Shown: positions 33,986-43,672, counted from the first letter of the stretch. The stretch is DNA of 64,000 nt from Butyrivibrio fibrisolvens (GCF_023206215.1 NZ_CP065800.1:2604001-2668000), one strand, 5' to 3'. Program-made: numbers and translations. The notes: a model not told the origin generated them from the sequence alone.

Positions 33986-36827
33986 TGATGTAAAAGAAGC
34001 AGTTCTCAAATTTATCACTTCAAGATTCACAGTTATCGCGCTGGTCATGATACTGGCAGCGAGCGGTATTTTGTACCGCCTTTTTGAACTGCAGATAATT
34101 AATGGTGAATCATATCTTGAATCTTTCCAATTACGAATAGAGAAGACCAAGGACATTCAGGCAACCCGTGGTAATATCTATGATCGTAACGGTAACCTTC
34201 TTGCTTATAACGAACTTGCCAACAATGTTGTAATAGAAGACGTCTATGAATCTGATTCCCTAAGAGATGAGAATATCAACGAAACGATCAACAAGGTCAT
34301 AGACATAGTTGAGAGTAACGGTGATACTGTAGTCAATGATCTTAGTATACAGCTGGATGAAAACGGTGATTTTGAATATACTGTAGAAGGAACAACACTT
34401 CTTAGATTCCTTGCGGATATCTATGGCCATACTACTATTGACCAGCTTGCTTATGAGGAGAGAACTGCAACTCCCGATGAAGTTATGGAATATCTTGGCA
34501 AGAAATTTGAGATAGGAGCGCTTACAGATCCTGAGGACAAGAAGAGTTTTGAAGCAGGATACGGATATACCAATGACAGGTTCCTTAAAGTTGTAACGCT
34601 CAGATATTATATGAGTCTTAATTCCTACCAAAAGTATATTGATACTACTATTGCAGAAGCTGTATCTGATCAGACTGTTTCTGATATCATGGAGAACAGT
34701 GATGTACTTCTTGGTGTAAGTATAGAAGAGAATACTGCCAGAAAGTATGTTGATGCGGAATACTTTGCGCTGATCTTGGGATACACTGGTAAAGTGTCAT
34801 CTACGGAACTTGCCCAGCTTCAGGCTGATTATCCGGATATGGACTACGATTCCAGTGATACAGTAGGTAAGTCGGGTATAGAACAGGCCATGGAATCAAC
34901 GCTTCAGGGTACCAAGGGTTCTGAGACTGTATATGTTGATACAGTGGGTCAGGTACTTGAGACTACCAATTATGTTGAGCCAAGGTCGGGTAATGATGTA
35001 TACCTTACTATCGACAAGAACTTGCAGGAAGCCTGCTATGACATTCTTGAATCAAGACTTGCAGGTATCCTTGTTAATAAGATTGTCAATGCCAAGACTG
35101 TAAGCACAACGGTCAAGACTTCAGATCTTAAGATCGCTATTTATGATGTTTATTTCAAACTCTTTGAAAACTCTGTTATTGATACAACTCATTTCACCGA
35201 GGATGATGCAAAGGAAACAGAACTTAAAGTACTTTCTGTGTTTAACAGTAAGCAGGAAGCAGTACTTGAAGGCCTTAGAAGCGAACTCATGGAGAAACAG
35301 ACACCATATAATGAGCTTTCGCTTGAATACAAGAATTATGAGACCTATATCACTACAATACTTCGTGATAATAACGTCCTTGTAAATGAAGACACTGAAG
35401 ATGATACTTATGTAACCTATACCAAGGATGAGAGTATTTCTTTGTATGAGTATCTGCATTATGCAATAGCCCAGAACTGGATAGATATCACCAAGCTTAG
35501 TCTTGACAGCCAGTATACGGATTCCGAAGAAATATACGAACACATAGTTTCTTATATAACTGATAAACTTGGAAATGATCTTACATTTAGTAAGATGCTC
35601 TATCGATACATCCTTGAAGATGATCTTATCTCAGGAAGAGATTGCTGCAACGTACTTCTGGAGCAGGGCGTAGTAAAGCTTGAAGACAGCGAATTAAAAT
35701 CCTGGAATGCAGGTAATGAATCTGCATATACTTTTATCATTAATCGTATAAATAATCTTGAGCTTACACCTGCGCAGCTTAACCTTGATCCATGTTCAGG
35801 ATCCATCGTTATTACTGATGTTAATACAGGTGATGTGCTTGCACTTGTATCATATCCGGGATATGACAATAACAGAATGGCCAATGGTGTTGATGCTGAG
35901 TATTATGCAAAGCTTCGCGCAGATCTTTCTACTCCTCTTTATAATTATGCAACTCAGCAGAGGACTGCTCCTGGTTCAACATTTAAACCGCTTTCTGCAA
36001 CAGCAGGGCTTATGGAAGGGGTTATAACAACAACCTCCAGCATCAGATGTACAGGTACTTTTGATAAATTTACCAATGGTCCTCACTGTTGGATATATCC
36101 AAGTTCGCATGGTGAACTTACTGTTTCCGGTGGTATTACTAATTCATGTAACTGCTTTTTCTATGAAGTTGGATACAGACTTGGAAGTGAGAATGGAACC
36201 TACAATTCTGATAAGGGTCTTGAAATTCTCAAAAAGTACTGTGATATGTATGGTCTTACAGAAAAGAGCGGAATCGAGATAGAAGAAAGTGCTCCTATCG
36301 TATCTACCCAGGATGCGGTCAGATCTGCTATCGGTCAGGGTACAAACTCATTTACAACGGTTCAGCTTGCCCGCTATATTACAACAGTTGCTAATTCCGG
36401 AACTTGTTTCAACCTGACTCTTATAGATAAGACTACAGATTCTAACGGTAATCTTCTCCAGGAGTATTCTGCTACTGTAAGAAATACAGTTGATCTGCCC
36501 TCGAGCTACTGGGATGCAATTCATTCAGGTATGAGAGGCGTTGTTGAGAAAAGAAGTGATTATTCTGATCTTAATGTTCAGGTAGCAGGTAAGACAGGTA
36601 CAGCGCAGGAGAGAAGTGATAGAGCTAACCACGCTCTGTTTGTAAGCTATGCTCCTTACAATAATCCGGAGATTTCTATCACAACGCGAGTGGCCTTTGG
36701 TTATACATCAAGTTATGCTGCACAGATAACACGTGATGTATATGATTATTATTACAATGTAGATGCAAGAGAAGAGCTTCTTGATGGTTCTGCTCAGTCC
36801 CTTGAAGGCGGCGGAACAGGAGATTGA
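33978..36827 (+). CDS. Penicillin-binding protein 2 (elongasome transpeptidase) with large insertion
   Basis: A 949-residue class B PBP. After one membrane helix comes the dimerisation domain (TRGNIYDRNGNLLAYNE). The transpeptidase has the SxxK motif at Ser667 (STFK), SCN at 723-725 and KTG at 872-874. Typical PBP2 is 600-700 residues. Here an additional region of about 250 residues (roughly 355-620, with many Asp, Glu, Thr and Tyr) sits before the catalytic domain. AAGGAG at 33961-33966 fits a TTG start at 33978; a GTG at 33966 overlaps the site itself. It crosslinks peptidoglycan together with RodA, encoded next. Confidence 0.92.
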   Translation: MFDDVKEAVLKFITSRFTVIALVMILAASGILYRLFELQIINGESYLESFQLRIEKTKDIQATRGNIYDRNGNLLAYNELANNVVIEDVYESDSLRDENINETINKVIDIVESNGDTVVNDLSIQLDENGDFEYTVEGTTLLRFLADIYGHTTIDQLAYEERTATPDEVMEYLGKKFEIGALTDPEDKKSFEAGYGYTNDRFLKVVTLRYYMSLNSYQKYIDTTIAEAVSDQTVSDIMENSDVLLGVSIEENTARKYVDAEYFALILGYTGKVSSTELAQLQADYPDMDYDSSDTVGKSGIEQAMESTLQGTKGSETVYVDTVGQVLETTNYVEPRSGNDVYLTIDKNLQEACYDILESRLAGILVNKIVNAKTVSTTVKTSDLKIAIYDVYFKLFENSVIDTTHFTEDDAKETELKVLSVFNSKQEAVLEGLRSELMEKQTPYNELSLEYKNYETYITTILRDNNVLVNEDTEDDTYVTYTKDESISLYEYLHYAIAQNWIDITKLSLDSQYTDSEEIYEHIVSYITDKLGNDLTFSKMLYRYILEDDLISGRDCCNVLLEQGVVKLEDSELKSWNAGNESAYTFIINRINNLELTPAQLNLDPCSGSIVITDVNTGDVLALVSYPGYDNNRMANGVDAEYYAKLRADLSTPLYNYATQQRTAPGSTFKPLSATAGLMEGVITTTSSIRCTGTFDKFTNGPHCWIYPSSHGELTVSGGITNSCNCFFYEVGYRLGSENGTYNSDKGLEILKKYCDMYGLTEKSGIEIEESAPIVSTQDAVRSAIGQGTNSFTTVQLARYITTVANSGTCFNLTLIDKTTDSNGNLLQEYSATVRNTVDLPSSYWDAIHSGMRGVVEKRSDYSDLNVQVAGKTGTAQERSDRANHALFVSYAPYNNPEISITTRVAFGYTSSYAAQITRDVYDYYYNVDAREELLDGSAQSLEGGGTGD

Positions 36828-36852
36828 TTGTCTCTTGTAAAGAAAGACAGCT

Positions 36853-37983
36853 ATGAAAAAAATCTTAGAATTTTTAAAGCGCTATAAGTTAAGAAACTAT
36901 GATTTCATCCTGATATTTCTGGTTGTATCCCTTTCTATTGTAGGTGTGGTTGCAGTTAGTTCTTCGGATGTATCATTGCAGAACAAACAGATAACAGGTG
37001 TAGTCCTTGGATGTATCGTGATGATAATAGTGTCACTTCTTGATTATTCCAAGCTCCTGAATTTCTACTGGGCTTATTATATACTTGCAGTCTTACTACT
37101 TCTGGGAGTTCTGGTATTTGGTAGTGATTCGCATGGTGCTCAGAGATGGCTTGAGATCGCAGGAATTACATTTCAGCCATCAGAGATATCCAAGATACTT
37201 ATAATACTTTTCTATGCCAAGTTTATTATGGTCAATCAGAAGAAGGTCAAGACTATGGGATTTTTGTTTTCTGCCATAGGACTCCTTATACCGCCAATTC
37301 TTTTGATATTAAAAGAGCCTGATCTTTCTACTACGATCATGCTATGTACTATTTTTGTCATGATACTTTTCGTAGGTGGAATAAGCTGGAAACTTGTAGC
37401 AGGAGTTCTTTTGGCGGGTATTCCTTCTGCAGCACTTATTTTCTATCTGGCGCTTTTGGAAGACAGCCCTATTCTCAAGTCTTATCAGCAGGAACGTATT
37501 CTGGCATGGCTTCATCCTGAAGACTTCGCTGATACAACAGCTTATCAGACCATGAACTCAATGATGGCTATAGGTTCAGGCCAGCTTCAGGGTAAGGGAT
37601 ATGATACTAATGAGATAAGCTCTGTACTTAACAGCGGATATATATCAGAATCAAGTACAGACTTCATCTTTACGGTTATAGGAGAAGAGTTTGGCTTTAT
37701 AGGATCTTGCATCGTAGTCTTTTTACTTGTAGCGATCACTATAAAATGTCTTATAACTGCAGCAAGAGCCAAGGACATTGCTGGTTCTGTCATTGCTACA
37801 GGAATGGCAGTGTGGATTGGATTCCAGGGACTTCTTAATATTGGAGTTGCCACAGGAGCGCTTCCCAATACTGGTATCCCTTTGCCGCTGGTAAGCTCTG
37901 GTCTTACATCTATTGTATCCGTGTATATAGGAGTCGGATTTGTTCTTAATGTCGGACTTCAGCAGCTTAGAAAGTCTTACTGA
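36853..37983 (+). CDS. rodA: Rod shape-determining glycosyltransferase RodA (SEDS)
   Basis: A 376-residue SEDS protein with ten predicted membrane segments. Conserved pieces are GAQRWLEIAGITFQPSEISK, LKEPDLSTTIM, FIFTVIGEEFGFIG and GIPLPLVSSGLTSI. It polymerises lipid II into glycan strands and pairs with PBP2. The start is 25 bases after the PBP2 stop. An extended palindromic stretch follows. Confidence 0.93.
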   Translation: MKKILEFLKRYKLRNYDFILIFLVVSLSIVGVVAVSSSDVSLQNKQITGVVLGCIVMIIVSLLDYSKLLNFYWAYYILAVLLLLGVLVFGSDSHGAQRWLEIAGITFQPSEISKILIILFYAKFIMVNQKKVKTMGFLFSAIGLLIPPILLILKEPDLSTTIMLCTIFVMILFVGGISWKLVAGVLLAGIPSAALIFYLALLEDSPILKSYQQERILAWLHPEDFADTTAYQTMNSMMAIGSGQLQGKGYDTNEISSVLNSGYISESSTDFIFTVIGEEFGFIGSCIVVFLLVAITIKCLITAARAKDIAGSVIATGMAVWIGFQGLLNIGVATGALPNTGIPLPLVSSGLTSIVSVYIGVGFVLNVGLQQLRKSY

Positions 37984-37994
37984 CCTAGTGTAAT

Positions 37995-38137
37995 GACTCA
38001 TTCATATTTAATCAAATTACTTGTCTATGAATTTATCTACTGCGTCATAAAATCTTGACAATGATTACATTGCCTTCGATTTTATTCCTTGTATATAAAT
38101 CCATATCCTTCGTAATTTGATTAAATATGAACGAGTC
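37995..38137. repeat. 143-base element bounded by 26-bp inverted repeats
   Basis: The arms at 37995-38020 and 38112-38137 are reverse complements with a single mismatch. The 91-base interior holds nested pairs AAAATC/GATTTT and CAATG/CATTG. No T tract follows. It could serve as a terminator for the elongasome operon or be a small non-autonomous mobile element. Confidence 0.7.
38017..38053 (+). repeat. Dispersed intergenic motif, copy 1
   Basis: Contains TATGAATTTATCTAC followed after three bases by GTC and TAAAAT. A similar segment recurs at 43696-43733 with the same spacing. Confidence 0.5.
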
Positions 38138-38286
38138 AGCACACTGGTATTTTACCTGTTGAAGTTCTAAGATATGATAACAGGATCATAATTATATATA
38201 AAAATATAGTTTAGCTGCATCAACATTTTGTTGATAGCATAAATAGACATAATTGTATCAAATTTATTAATAACAATACATTTTTG

Positions 38287-38295
38287 TGTTATAAT
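38287..38295 (+). promoter_or_regulatory. Extended -10 promoter of mgsA
   Basis: TGT-TATAAT matches an extended -10 element; the -35 region is poor. It lies 32 bases before the mgsA start. Confidence 0.5.
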
Positions 38296-38327
38296 GAATT
38301 TATGTATGGCAACGGAGGTTTTTAGTA

Positions 38328-38723
38328 ATGAATATTGCACTGATCGCTCATGATGCGAAAAAGAAGCTTATGCAGAACTTTTGCATAGCATATAGGGGGA
38401 TTTTAAGTCGTAATGATCTTTTTGCAACAGGAACAACTGGACGTCTTATAGAAGAAGTTACTAATCTTAGCGTGCACAAGTTCCTTGCAGGACATCTTGG
38501 AGGAGAACAGCAGATAGGAGCAGCGATCGAACATAATGAGATCGACCTTGTTATTTTCCTGCGTGATCCGCTTACACAGAAGTCACATGAACCGGATGTA
38601 AGCAATGTTATGCGCCTTTGTGACGTTCATAATATCCCTTTAGCCACTAATCTCGCATCAGCTGAGTTGTTGATCAAATCACTTGACAGAGGAGATTTAG
38701 AGTGGCGTGAAATGTATAAATAA
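38328..38723 (+). CDS. mgsA: Methylglyoxal synthase
   Basis: A 131-residue enzyme that converts dihydroxyacetone phosphate to methylglyoxal. It has the start [23 protein letters not shown] for phosphate binding, and [10 protein letters not shown] followed by [15 protein letters not shown], which includes the conserved catalytic aspartate region. GGAGG precedes the ATG. It overlaps the next gene by 17 bases. Its place after rodA is common in this family of bacteria. Confidence 0.95.
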   Translation: MNIALIAHDAKKKLMQNFCIAYRGILSRNDLFATGTTGRLIEEVTNLSVHKFLAGHLGGEQQIGAAIEHNEIDLVIFLRDPLTQKSHEPDVSNVMRLCDVHNIPLATNLASAELLIKSLDRGDLEWREMYK

Positions 38724-39669
38724 AAGACTTATTACCTTTGTAACAGCTCTTTTATCCATAGTATCACTTAGTGCCTGTGGATCATCGTCATATGCTATCC
38801 CGTATTCTCCGGATAGCGTTTACACATCCATTTCTTCCGATATGGTTGATACCTTTGCTTCTGATCTGTGTGTAGTCGGTTCCGATATTACAGACGGCAG
38901 CATTAGTATGTCTAAGAATTCGTGTGCAGGTCTTTTTGACCTGAACAAGAGAGAGACGTTGTTCGCTCTCAATGTCAATGAGCAGGTTGATCCTGCATCC
39001 CTTACCAAAATTATGACAGCTTTAGTAGCTCTCAAATATGGAAGCCTCGATCAGATATTAACTGCAACCAAAGCAGTTAATATTAACGAAGCAGGTGCAC
39101 AGCTTATCGGCTTAAAAGAGGGCGATACCATGACACTTGATCAGGCACTGCATATACTTTTGATATACTCTGCAAATGATGCCGGTATGCTTATTGCAGA
39201 CAATATCGGAGGTAGCGTCGATGCTTTTGTAGAACTCATGAATGAAGAAGCAAAAGAAATCGGTGCTACTAAGTGCCATTTTACTAATCCTCATGGACTT
39301 ACAGCTGATGATCACTATGTTACAGCATATGATATGTATCTGATATTCAATGCTGCCATGCAGTATGATGAGTTTCAGGAGATCATTAATATGTCCACTT
39401 ATTCAACAGTGTATTCCAGAGCTGACGCAAGCACTGTTGAAGTTAACATCAAGTCTACCAACGGATATCTTCGTGGTGACAGGTCTGCTCCGTCAACTAT
39501 TACAGTCATAGGTGGTAAGACAGGAACGACCAATGCGGCAGGACACTGCCTTATCCTGCTTGCAAAAGATTCTTCGGGTAATCCTTATATTGCAGTTATA
39601 ATGCGTGCGGAAGACGGCGATACTTTGTATAGCGAGATGACAGCCCTTCTTGAGAAAATAACATCCTAA
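38707..39669 (+). CDS. D-alanyl-D-alanine carboxypeptidase, lipoprotein (peptidase S11)
   Basis: A 320-residue PBP5-type enzyme that trims the terminal D-Ala of peptidoglycan stem peptides. The N-terminus has a lipoprotein signal ending in LSAC. The active-site motifs are SLTK (Ser98, Lys101), SAN (155-157) and KTG (271-273). It ends shortly after the catalytic domain and lacks the usual C-terminal PBP5 beta domain and membrane helix, so the lipid anchor replaces that helix. The GTG start at 38707 lies inside the end of mgsA, so translation is coupled. Confidence 0.9.
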   Translation: MKCINKRLITFVTALLSIVSLSACGSSSYAIPYSPDSVYTSISSDMVDTFASDLCVVGSDITDGSISMSKNSCAGLFDLNKRETLFALNVNEQVDPASLTKIMTALVALKYGSLDQILTATKAVNINEAGAQLIGLKEGDTMTLDQALHILLIYSANDAGMLIADNIGGSVDAFVELMNEEAKEIGATKCHFTNPHGLTADDHYVTAYDMYLIFNAAMQYDEFQEIINMSTYSTVYSRADASTVEVNIKSTNGYLRGDRSAPSTITVIGGKTGTTNAAGHCLILLAKDSSGNPYIAVIMRAEDGDTLYSEMTALLEKITS

Positions 39670-39701
39670 AAGCATGAACTATTTTGGGTATTTTTTATAG
39701 G

Positions 39702-39730
39702 TTGTCATTTGACTATCATAAAGCTATAAT
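39702..39730 (+). promoter_or_regulatory. Promoter of the small P-loop gene
   Basis: TTGTCA at 39702-39707 and TATAAT at 39725-39730 with a 17-base spacer. Confidence 0.65.
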
Positions 39731-39779
39731 AATTATATGAAAGTTCCACAACAAACTACATACAAGGGAGGTTACGCTT

Positions 39780-40199
39780 ATGGTTCAGCTTATCGTAGGT
39801 AGAAAAGGGAAGGGGAAGACCAAATGTCTTTTAGACAAGGTCAATTCTGAAGTTAGGAACATTCTGGGCAACGTCGTATTTCTCGACAAAAACACCAAGC
39901 ACATGTATGAATTGAATAATAAGGTTCGTATGATCGTAGTTCCTGAGTTCATGGTTGAGACTCCTGAAGAATTTATTGGTTTTATAAGTGGTATTATTTC
40001 ACAGGACAGAGATCTGCAACAGGTATATCTTGACAGTTTCCTGTCAATCTCCGGTCTTGAAGACAAAGACATAACAGAGACAGTTTCTAAACTGGACAAG
40101 TTAAGCGAAAAATTTGGAATCGATTTTATACTTAGCGTTTCTAAAGATGAAGACGAACTTCCCGAGTCTGTTCGATCTAAGATTGTTATTTCTCTTTAA
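39780..40199 (+). CDS. Small P-loop protein of unknown function
   Basis: A 139-residue cytoplasmic protein. It starts with MVQLIVGRKGKGKTK, a Walker A loop at residues 7-14, followed by strands with NVVFLDKNT and IVVPEFM and a possible Walker B-like QVYLDSFLSI. The fold looks like a minimal RecA/KAP-style NTPase, but the protein is too short for a complete known ATPase. Homologues in this family of bacteria are sometimes labelled twitching motility PilT, which I do not support. AGGGAGG precedes the ATG. It has its own promoter, and a strong terminator lies 90 bases past the stop. Confidence 0.6.
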   Translation: MVQLIVGRKGKGKTKCLLDKVNSEVRNILGNVVFLDKNTKHMYELNNKVRMIVVPEFMVETPEEFIGFISGIISQDRDLQQVYLDSFLSISGLEDKDITETVSKLDKLSEKFGIDFILSVSKDEDELPESVRSKIVISL

Positions 40200-40290
40200 T
40201 AACAAAAATATATAAAAAATATACAAGTACAACAAAATATGAACTACTTGTGATTGAATTATCTGAAAAATGAAATACAAATAAATAATA

Positions 40291-40321
40291 AGCCGCGGCT
40301 TAAGGGTGCCGCGGCTTTTTA
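40291..40321 (+). terminator. Strong terminator or attenuator before the HlyD-like gene
   Basis: AGCCGCGGC (40291-40299) pairs perfectly with GCCGCGGCT (40308-40316), followed by TTTTT. The T tract ends 19 bases before the next start codon, too close for a separate promoter. Confidence 0.85.
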
Positions 40322-40339
40322 TAAGTAGATTGGAATAAA

Positions 40340-41740
40340 ATGGCCGCAAAGAAGAAAAACAGCAAAATAACAAATATAAATTCCGGCTTTACGCCTGACA
40401 GAATCGGTATTTTGATTTTTGCCGTACTTCTGGTGTACATGATCATCAGCATCGTGCAATATATCAAAGCTAAGCATGTAGTAGGCTATGAAGTCATGGA
40501 AGGATCCTTATCGCAGAATAATACCTATACTGCAATAGCTCTAAGAGATGAAGAAGTAGTAGAGAATGATACAGCAGGAAGTGTATACTATTTTGCAACA
40601 GAAGACAGGAGAGTTGCCAAGGGTGATCTTGTTTATATTGTAGACGAGGCAGATTCTCTGGCTGATATGTCCTCTCTTACCGGAGATGCATCCGCTGTAT
40701 CTCTTACGGATAAGGACTATGCAGAAATTAAAGAAGATATCGAAGATTTCACCAGTACCTTTAATAAGAACAATTTCAGCAGTGTTTATGATTTTAAGAA
40801 TAGTATAAATGGTACACTTTCCAAACTTGTGAATACTTCATATCTTAATAATATTGGAGAACTCAGTTCATCAACTCATAACTTTATTTATAGAAATGCT
40901 CCTTCAAGTGGTATAGTTCTTTATTATAAAGACGGCTATGAAGGACTTACACTTCAGGATATGAAGTCGGATCTTTTTGATCAGACAACTTATGAGAAGA
41001 CTACATTTGGTTCATCAGAAGTTGTAACAGCTGATGCGCCGGTTTATAAACTTGCCAAAAATGAAGACTGGTCTGTTGTAATTCAGGTTGATGATCAGGA
41101 AACTGCTGATTATCTTATGGATCAGGAATATATTAAAATAAAATTTCTTAAGAATCAGGTAACAGTTTGGGGACAGGTCAGTACGTATACCAATTCTAAA
41201 GGTGAGATATTTGTCCAGTTCTCTTTTACCAATTCAATGATCACATTTGCAACAGACAGATTTCTGTCAATAGAGCTGATCATCGAAAACGAGACAGGGC
41301 TTAAGATTCCTAATTCTTCTATAATTGAGAAGAACTTCTATGTCATTCCTTCAGAACTTGTGATGGAGACAGCAGAGGGCAATACTGTAGTACAGCGCAA
41401 AACTTATCTGGAAGATGGTTCGCAGTCAAGCGAAGATGTAATAGTAAGCATACATAGTCAGGTCGATGATAAGTATTACATAGATCAGGATGCTATTGCC
41501 AGTGGAGATATACTTATGTATCCTGCTACAGGAGAGGAATTTACAGTTAGCGAAGTTGCTTCTCTGACAGGTGTTTACAACATCAATAAGGGATATGCGG
41601 ATTTCAAGCAGATTGAAGTTCTGTACAGCAATGATGAATATTCTATCGTCAAATCAGGTACAGAATACGGTCTGAATGTTTATGACTATATAGCGCTTGA
41701 TGCAACAAGTGTAACAGACGATGAACTGATATATGACTGA
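40340..41740 (+). CDS. HlyD-like membrane-anchored protein of the sepF region
   Basis: A 466-residue protein with a short basic N-terminus, one membrane helix (about residues 22-42) and a large extracytoplasmic part. The segment RRVAKGDLVYIVDEAD resembles the lipoyl/barrel-sandwich domain of HlyD-type adaptors, and later beta-rich repeats fit. No inner-membrane pump is nearby. In related genomes such proteins lie just before sepF, which suggests a division or envelope role (inference). The ATG at 40340 has only a weak GGA before it. An upstream terminator very close to the start suggests controlled read-through. Confidence 0.65.
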   Translation: MAAKKKNSKITNINSGFTPDRIGILIFAVLLVYMIISIVQYIKAKHVVGYEVMEGSLSQNNTYTAIALRDEEVVENDTAGSVYYFATEDRRVAKGDLVYIVDEADSLADMSSLTGDASAVSLTDKDYAEIKEDIEDFTSTFNKNNFSSVYDFKNSINGTLSKLVNTSYLNNIGELSSSTHNFIYRNAPSSGIVLYYKDGYEGLTLQDMKSDLFDQTTYEKTTFGSSEVVTADAPVYKLAKNEDWSVVIQVDDQETADYLMDQEYIKIKFLKNQVTVWGQVSTYTNSKGEIFVQFSFTNSMITFATDRFLSIELIIENETGLKIPNSSIIEKNFYVIPSELVMETAEGNTVVQRKTYLEDGSQSSEDVIVSIHSQVDDKYYIDQDAIASGDILMYPATGEEFTVSEVASLTGVYNINKGYADFKQIEVLYSNDEYSIVKSGTEYGLNVYDYIALDATSVTDDELIYD

Positions 41741-41847
41741 TAGGTCATGTTTAGTAATTGTGTATAAATGTTAAGAAAAAGTATAAACTCGTAAACATTG
41801 GTATTTAAGCTTTCCTAGGCACTTCTAAATCTAAAATGTTATAAGGG

Positions 41848-41876
41848 TTGACACATTGCTGTAAAAATTAGATAAT
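41848..41876 (+). promoter_or_regulatory. Promoter of sepF
   Basis: TTGACA at 41848-41853 and GATAAT at 41871-41876 with a 17-base spacer. The expected start of transcription is near 41883. Confidence 0.75.
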
Positions 41877-41955
41877 AGGTATAGCTTAGGGACATATATT
41901 AAGAGTTTTATTTGTGGCTGCTGGTTCTATCACACAGCAGAGTGAGGAGAATAAT

Positions 41956-42462
41956 ATGAGCGCAATGGATAAATTTCTGAAAGCCATCAAGCTTAATGAC
42001 GGTGAAGACGAAGATTACTATGACAACGAAGATGATTACTATGATAAAGGCACAGCAGCATTAAAGACAGCACCAATCGGCAAGGATGATCCTTCAATCG
42101 AAGTGCCTGAAGAGAAGCTTAAGAGAAGCAATCCAACGAAACCGATCACATCAATTTCTTCAAGAAAAAAGTCTATGACATCATCAGGAATGGAAGTATG
42201 TGTAGTTAAACCAACTTCATTTGAAGACGCAAGAGAGATCACAGAAACTCTTCTTTCTAACAGAACAGTGGTTCTTAATCTGGAAGGCCTTGATGTTGAT
42301 GTTGCGCAGAGAATCATTGATTTTACATCAGGTTCCTGTTTTGCTATCAATGGTAATCTTCAGAAGATTTCCAAGTATATCTTCATAATCACACCATCAA
42401 GCGTAGATATCTCAGGAGATTTTCAGGAGATGATCAGCGGATCAATAGGTACAGGTCTTTGA
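41956..42462 (+). CDS. sepF: Cell division protein SepF
   Basis: A 168-residue FtsZ partner. It begins MSAMDKFLKAIKL, an amphipathic membrane-binding helix, followed by an acidic Asp/Tyr linker and the SepF core (VCVVKPTSFEDAREITETLL, VVLNLEGLDVDVAQRIIDF, GSCFAINGNL). It anchors and organises FtsZ at the septum. AGGAG lies 7 bases before the ATG at 41956. An upstream in-frame GTG lacks a site. Confidence 0.93.
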   Translation: MSAMDKFLKAIKLNDGEDEDYYDNEDDYYDKGTAALKTAPIGKDDPSIEVPEEKLKRSNPTKPITSISSRKKSMTSSGMEVCVVKPTSFEDAREITETLLSNRTVVLNLEGLDVDVAQRIIDFTSGSCFAINGNLQKISKYIFIITPSSVDISGDFQEMISGSIGTGL

Positions 42463-42504
42463 TCATAATCTATTGAGATTAAAAGCTAAATAAGGTAAAA
42501 TCTT

Positions 42505-42541
42505 TATCAGCAGGCGCATTCGTGCTCCTGCTGATATTTTT
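42505..42541 (+). terminator. Terminator of sepF
   Basis: TATCAGCAGG (42505-42514) pairs with CCTGCTGATA (42527-42536), then five T. The aroB start is only 28 bases downstream. Confidence 0.85.
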
Positions 42542-42568
42542 GAATTATGGATTATTTGTGGAGGAACT

Positions 42569-43672
42569 ATGGGAGAAGTTATTAATGTAACACGTGATGA
42601 TAAGCCTTGTTATGACATTATGTTCGAGGACAGTTTTAAGAAACTTTCTAAAGCCGTAGAAGGACTTGGATTTAAAGAAAGACGTATAGCGATCATTACA
42701 GATTCAAATGTTGGACCGCTCTATGCTAAGGATGTTGAAAAAGAGCTCAAAAAAGTTGGAAGTCAGGTCTTTGTATATGAGATTCCTGCAGGAGAAGAGC
42801 ACAAAAATCTTGAGACGGTTAACGGGATATATGGATTCCTTATCTCCAAGCATTTTGACAGACATGACCTTCTTATAGCACTTGGCGGCGGAGTTGTGGG
42901 AGATATCACAGGATTTGCTGCATCCAGCTATCTTAGAGGAATTGCCTTCGTACAGATACCTACAACACTTTTGGCTCAGGCTGATTCCAGTGTTGGTGGT
43001 AAGACCGGGGTTGACTTTGAAGGTTATAAGAATATGGTTGGAGCATTCTATATGCCAAGACTTGTATATATGAATATCGCAGTTCTTGATACTCTTCCGG
43101 GGCGTCAGTTTGCATCAGGCTTTGCAGAAGTTATGAAGTACGGACTTATCAAGGATCAGGAGTTCTATTTCTGGCTTATTGAGAACCTTTATGAGATCAA
43201 TGAAAGAGACCATAAGGTACTTGCCAAAATGGTTAGGAAGTCCTGCGAGATCAAGCGTGACGTAGTACAAAAAGACCCTACAGAGAAGGGCGAGAGAGCT
43301 CTCCTTAATTTCGGACATACAATCGGTCATGCTATAGAAAAGGCAAGAAACTTTGAACTCTATCACGGAGAGTGTGTTGCTCTTGGCTGCATAGCTGCTG
43401 CTTATATCTCCATGAAAAAAGGTCTCATTGAAACCGGAACCTGCTATGAGATAAGAGATATGTTTGTTCCCTTTAACCTACCGATCACTGTAGAGGATGT
43501 TGATCCTGAAGAAATCGTAAAACTTGTAAAGAGTGATAAGAAAATGGATAATAACTGTATCAAATTCATCCTTCTTAAAGACATAGGAGATGCATTCATC
43601 GATACTACAGTTACAGATGATGAGATAAGAGAAGCTGTTAAAGAGATTTTGTACTTCGAAAACGGAGATTAA
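42569..43672 (+). CDS. aroB: 3-dehydroquinate synthase
   Basis: A 367-residue enzyme of the shikimate pathway. It has the NAD-binding ALGGGVVGDITGFAAS, the substrate segment PTTLLAQADSSVGGKTGVD, the metal-ligand region GFAEVMKYGLI and LNFGHTIGHAIE with its histidines. TGGAGG lies 6 bases before the ATG. It is the only aromatic pathway gene in the window. Because a terminator stands immediately upstream, expression may depend on read-through from sepF or on a promoter overlapping the hairpin. Confidence 0.95.
   Translation: MGEVINVTRDDKPCYDIMFEDSFKKLSKAVEGLGFKERRIAIITDSNVGPLYAKDVEKELKKVGSQVFVYEIPAGEEHKNLETVNGIYGFLISKHFDRHDLLIALGGGVVGDITGFAASSYLRGIAFVQIPTTLLAQADSSVGGKTGVDFEGYKNMVGAFYMPRLVYMNIAVLDTLPGRQFASGFAEVMKYGLIKDQEFYFWLIENLYEINERDHKVLAKMVRKSCEIKRDVVQKDPTEKGERALLNFGHTIGHAIEKARNFELYHGECVALGCIAAAYISMKKGLIETGTCYEIRDMFVPFNLPITVEDVDPEEIVKLVKSDKKMDNNCIKFILLKDIGDAFIDTTVTDDEIREAVKEILYFENGD

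Larger units (their letters stand above)
37984..38327. other. 344-base gap with inverted-repeat element and mgsA promoter
   Basis: The left half is the inverted-repeat element at 37995-38137. The right half is AT-rich, has a small hairpin (ATCAACA with TGTTGAT around 38218-38238) and an extended -10 promoter. No coding sequence is seen. Confidence 0.6.
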
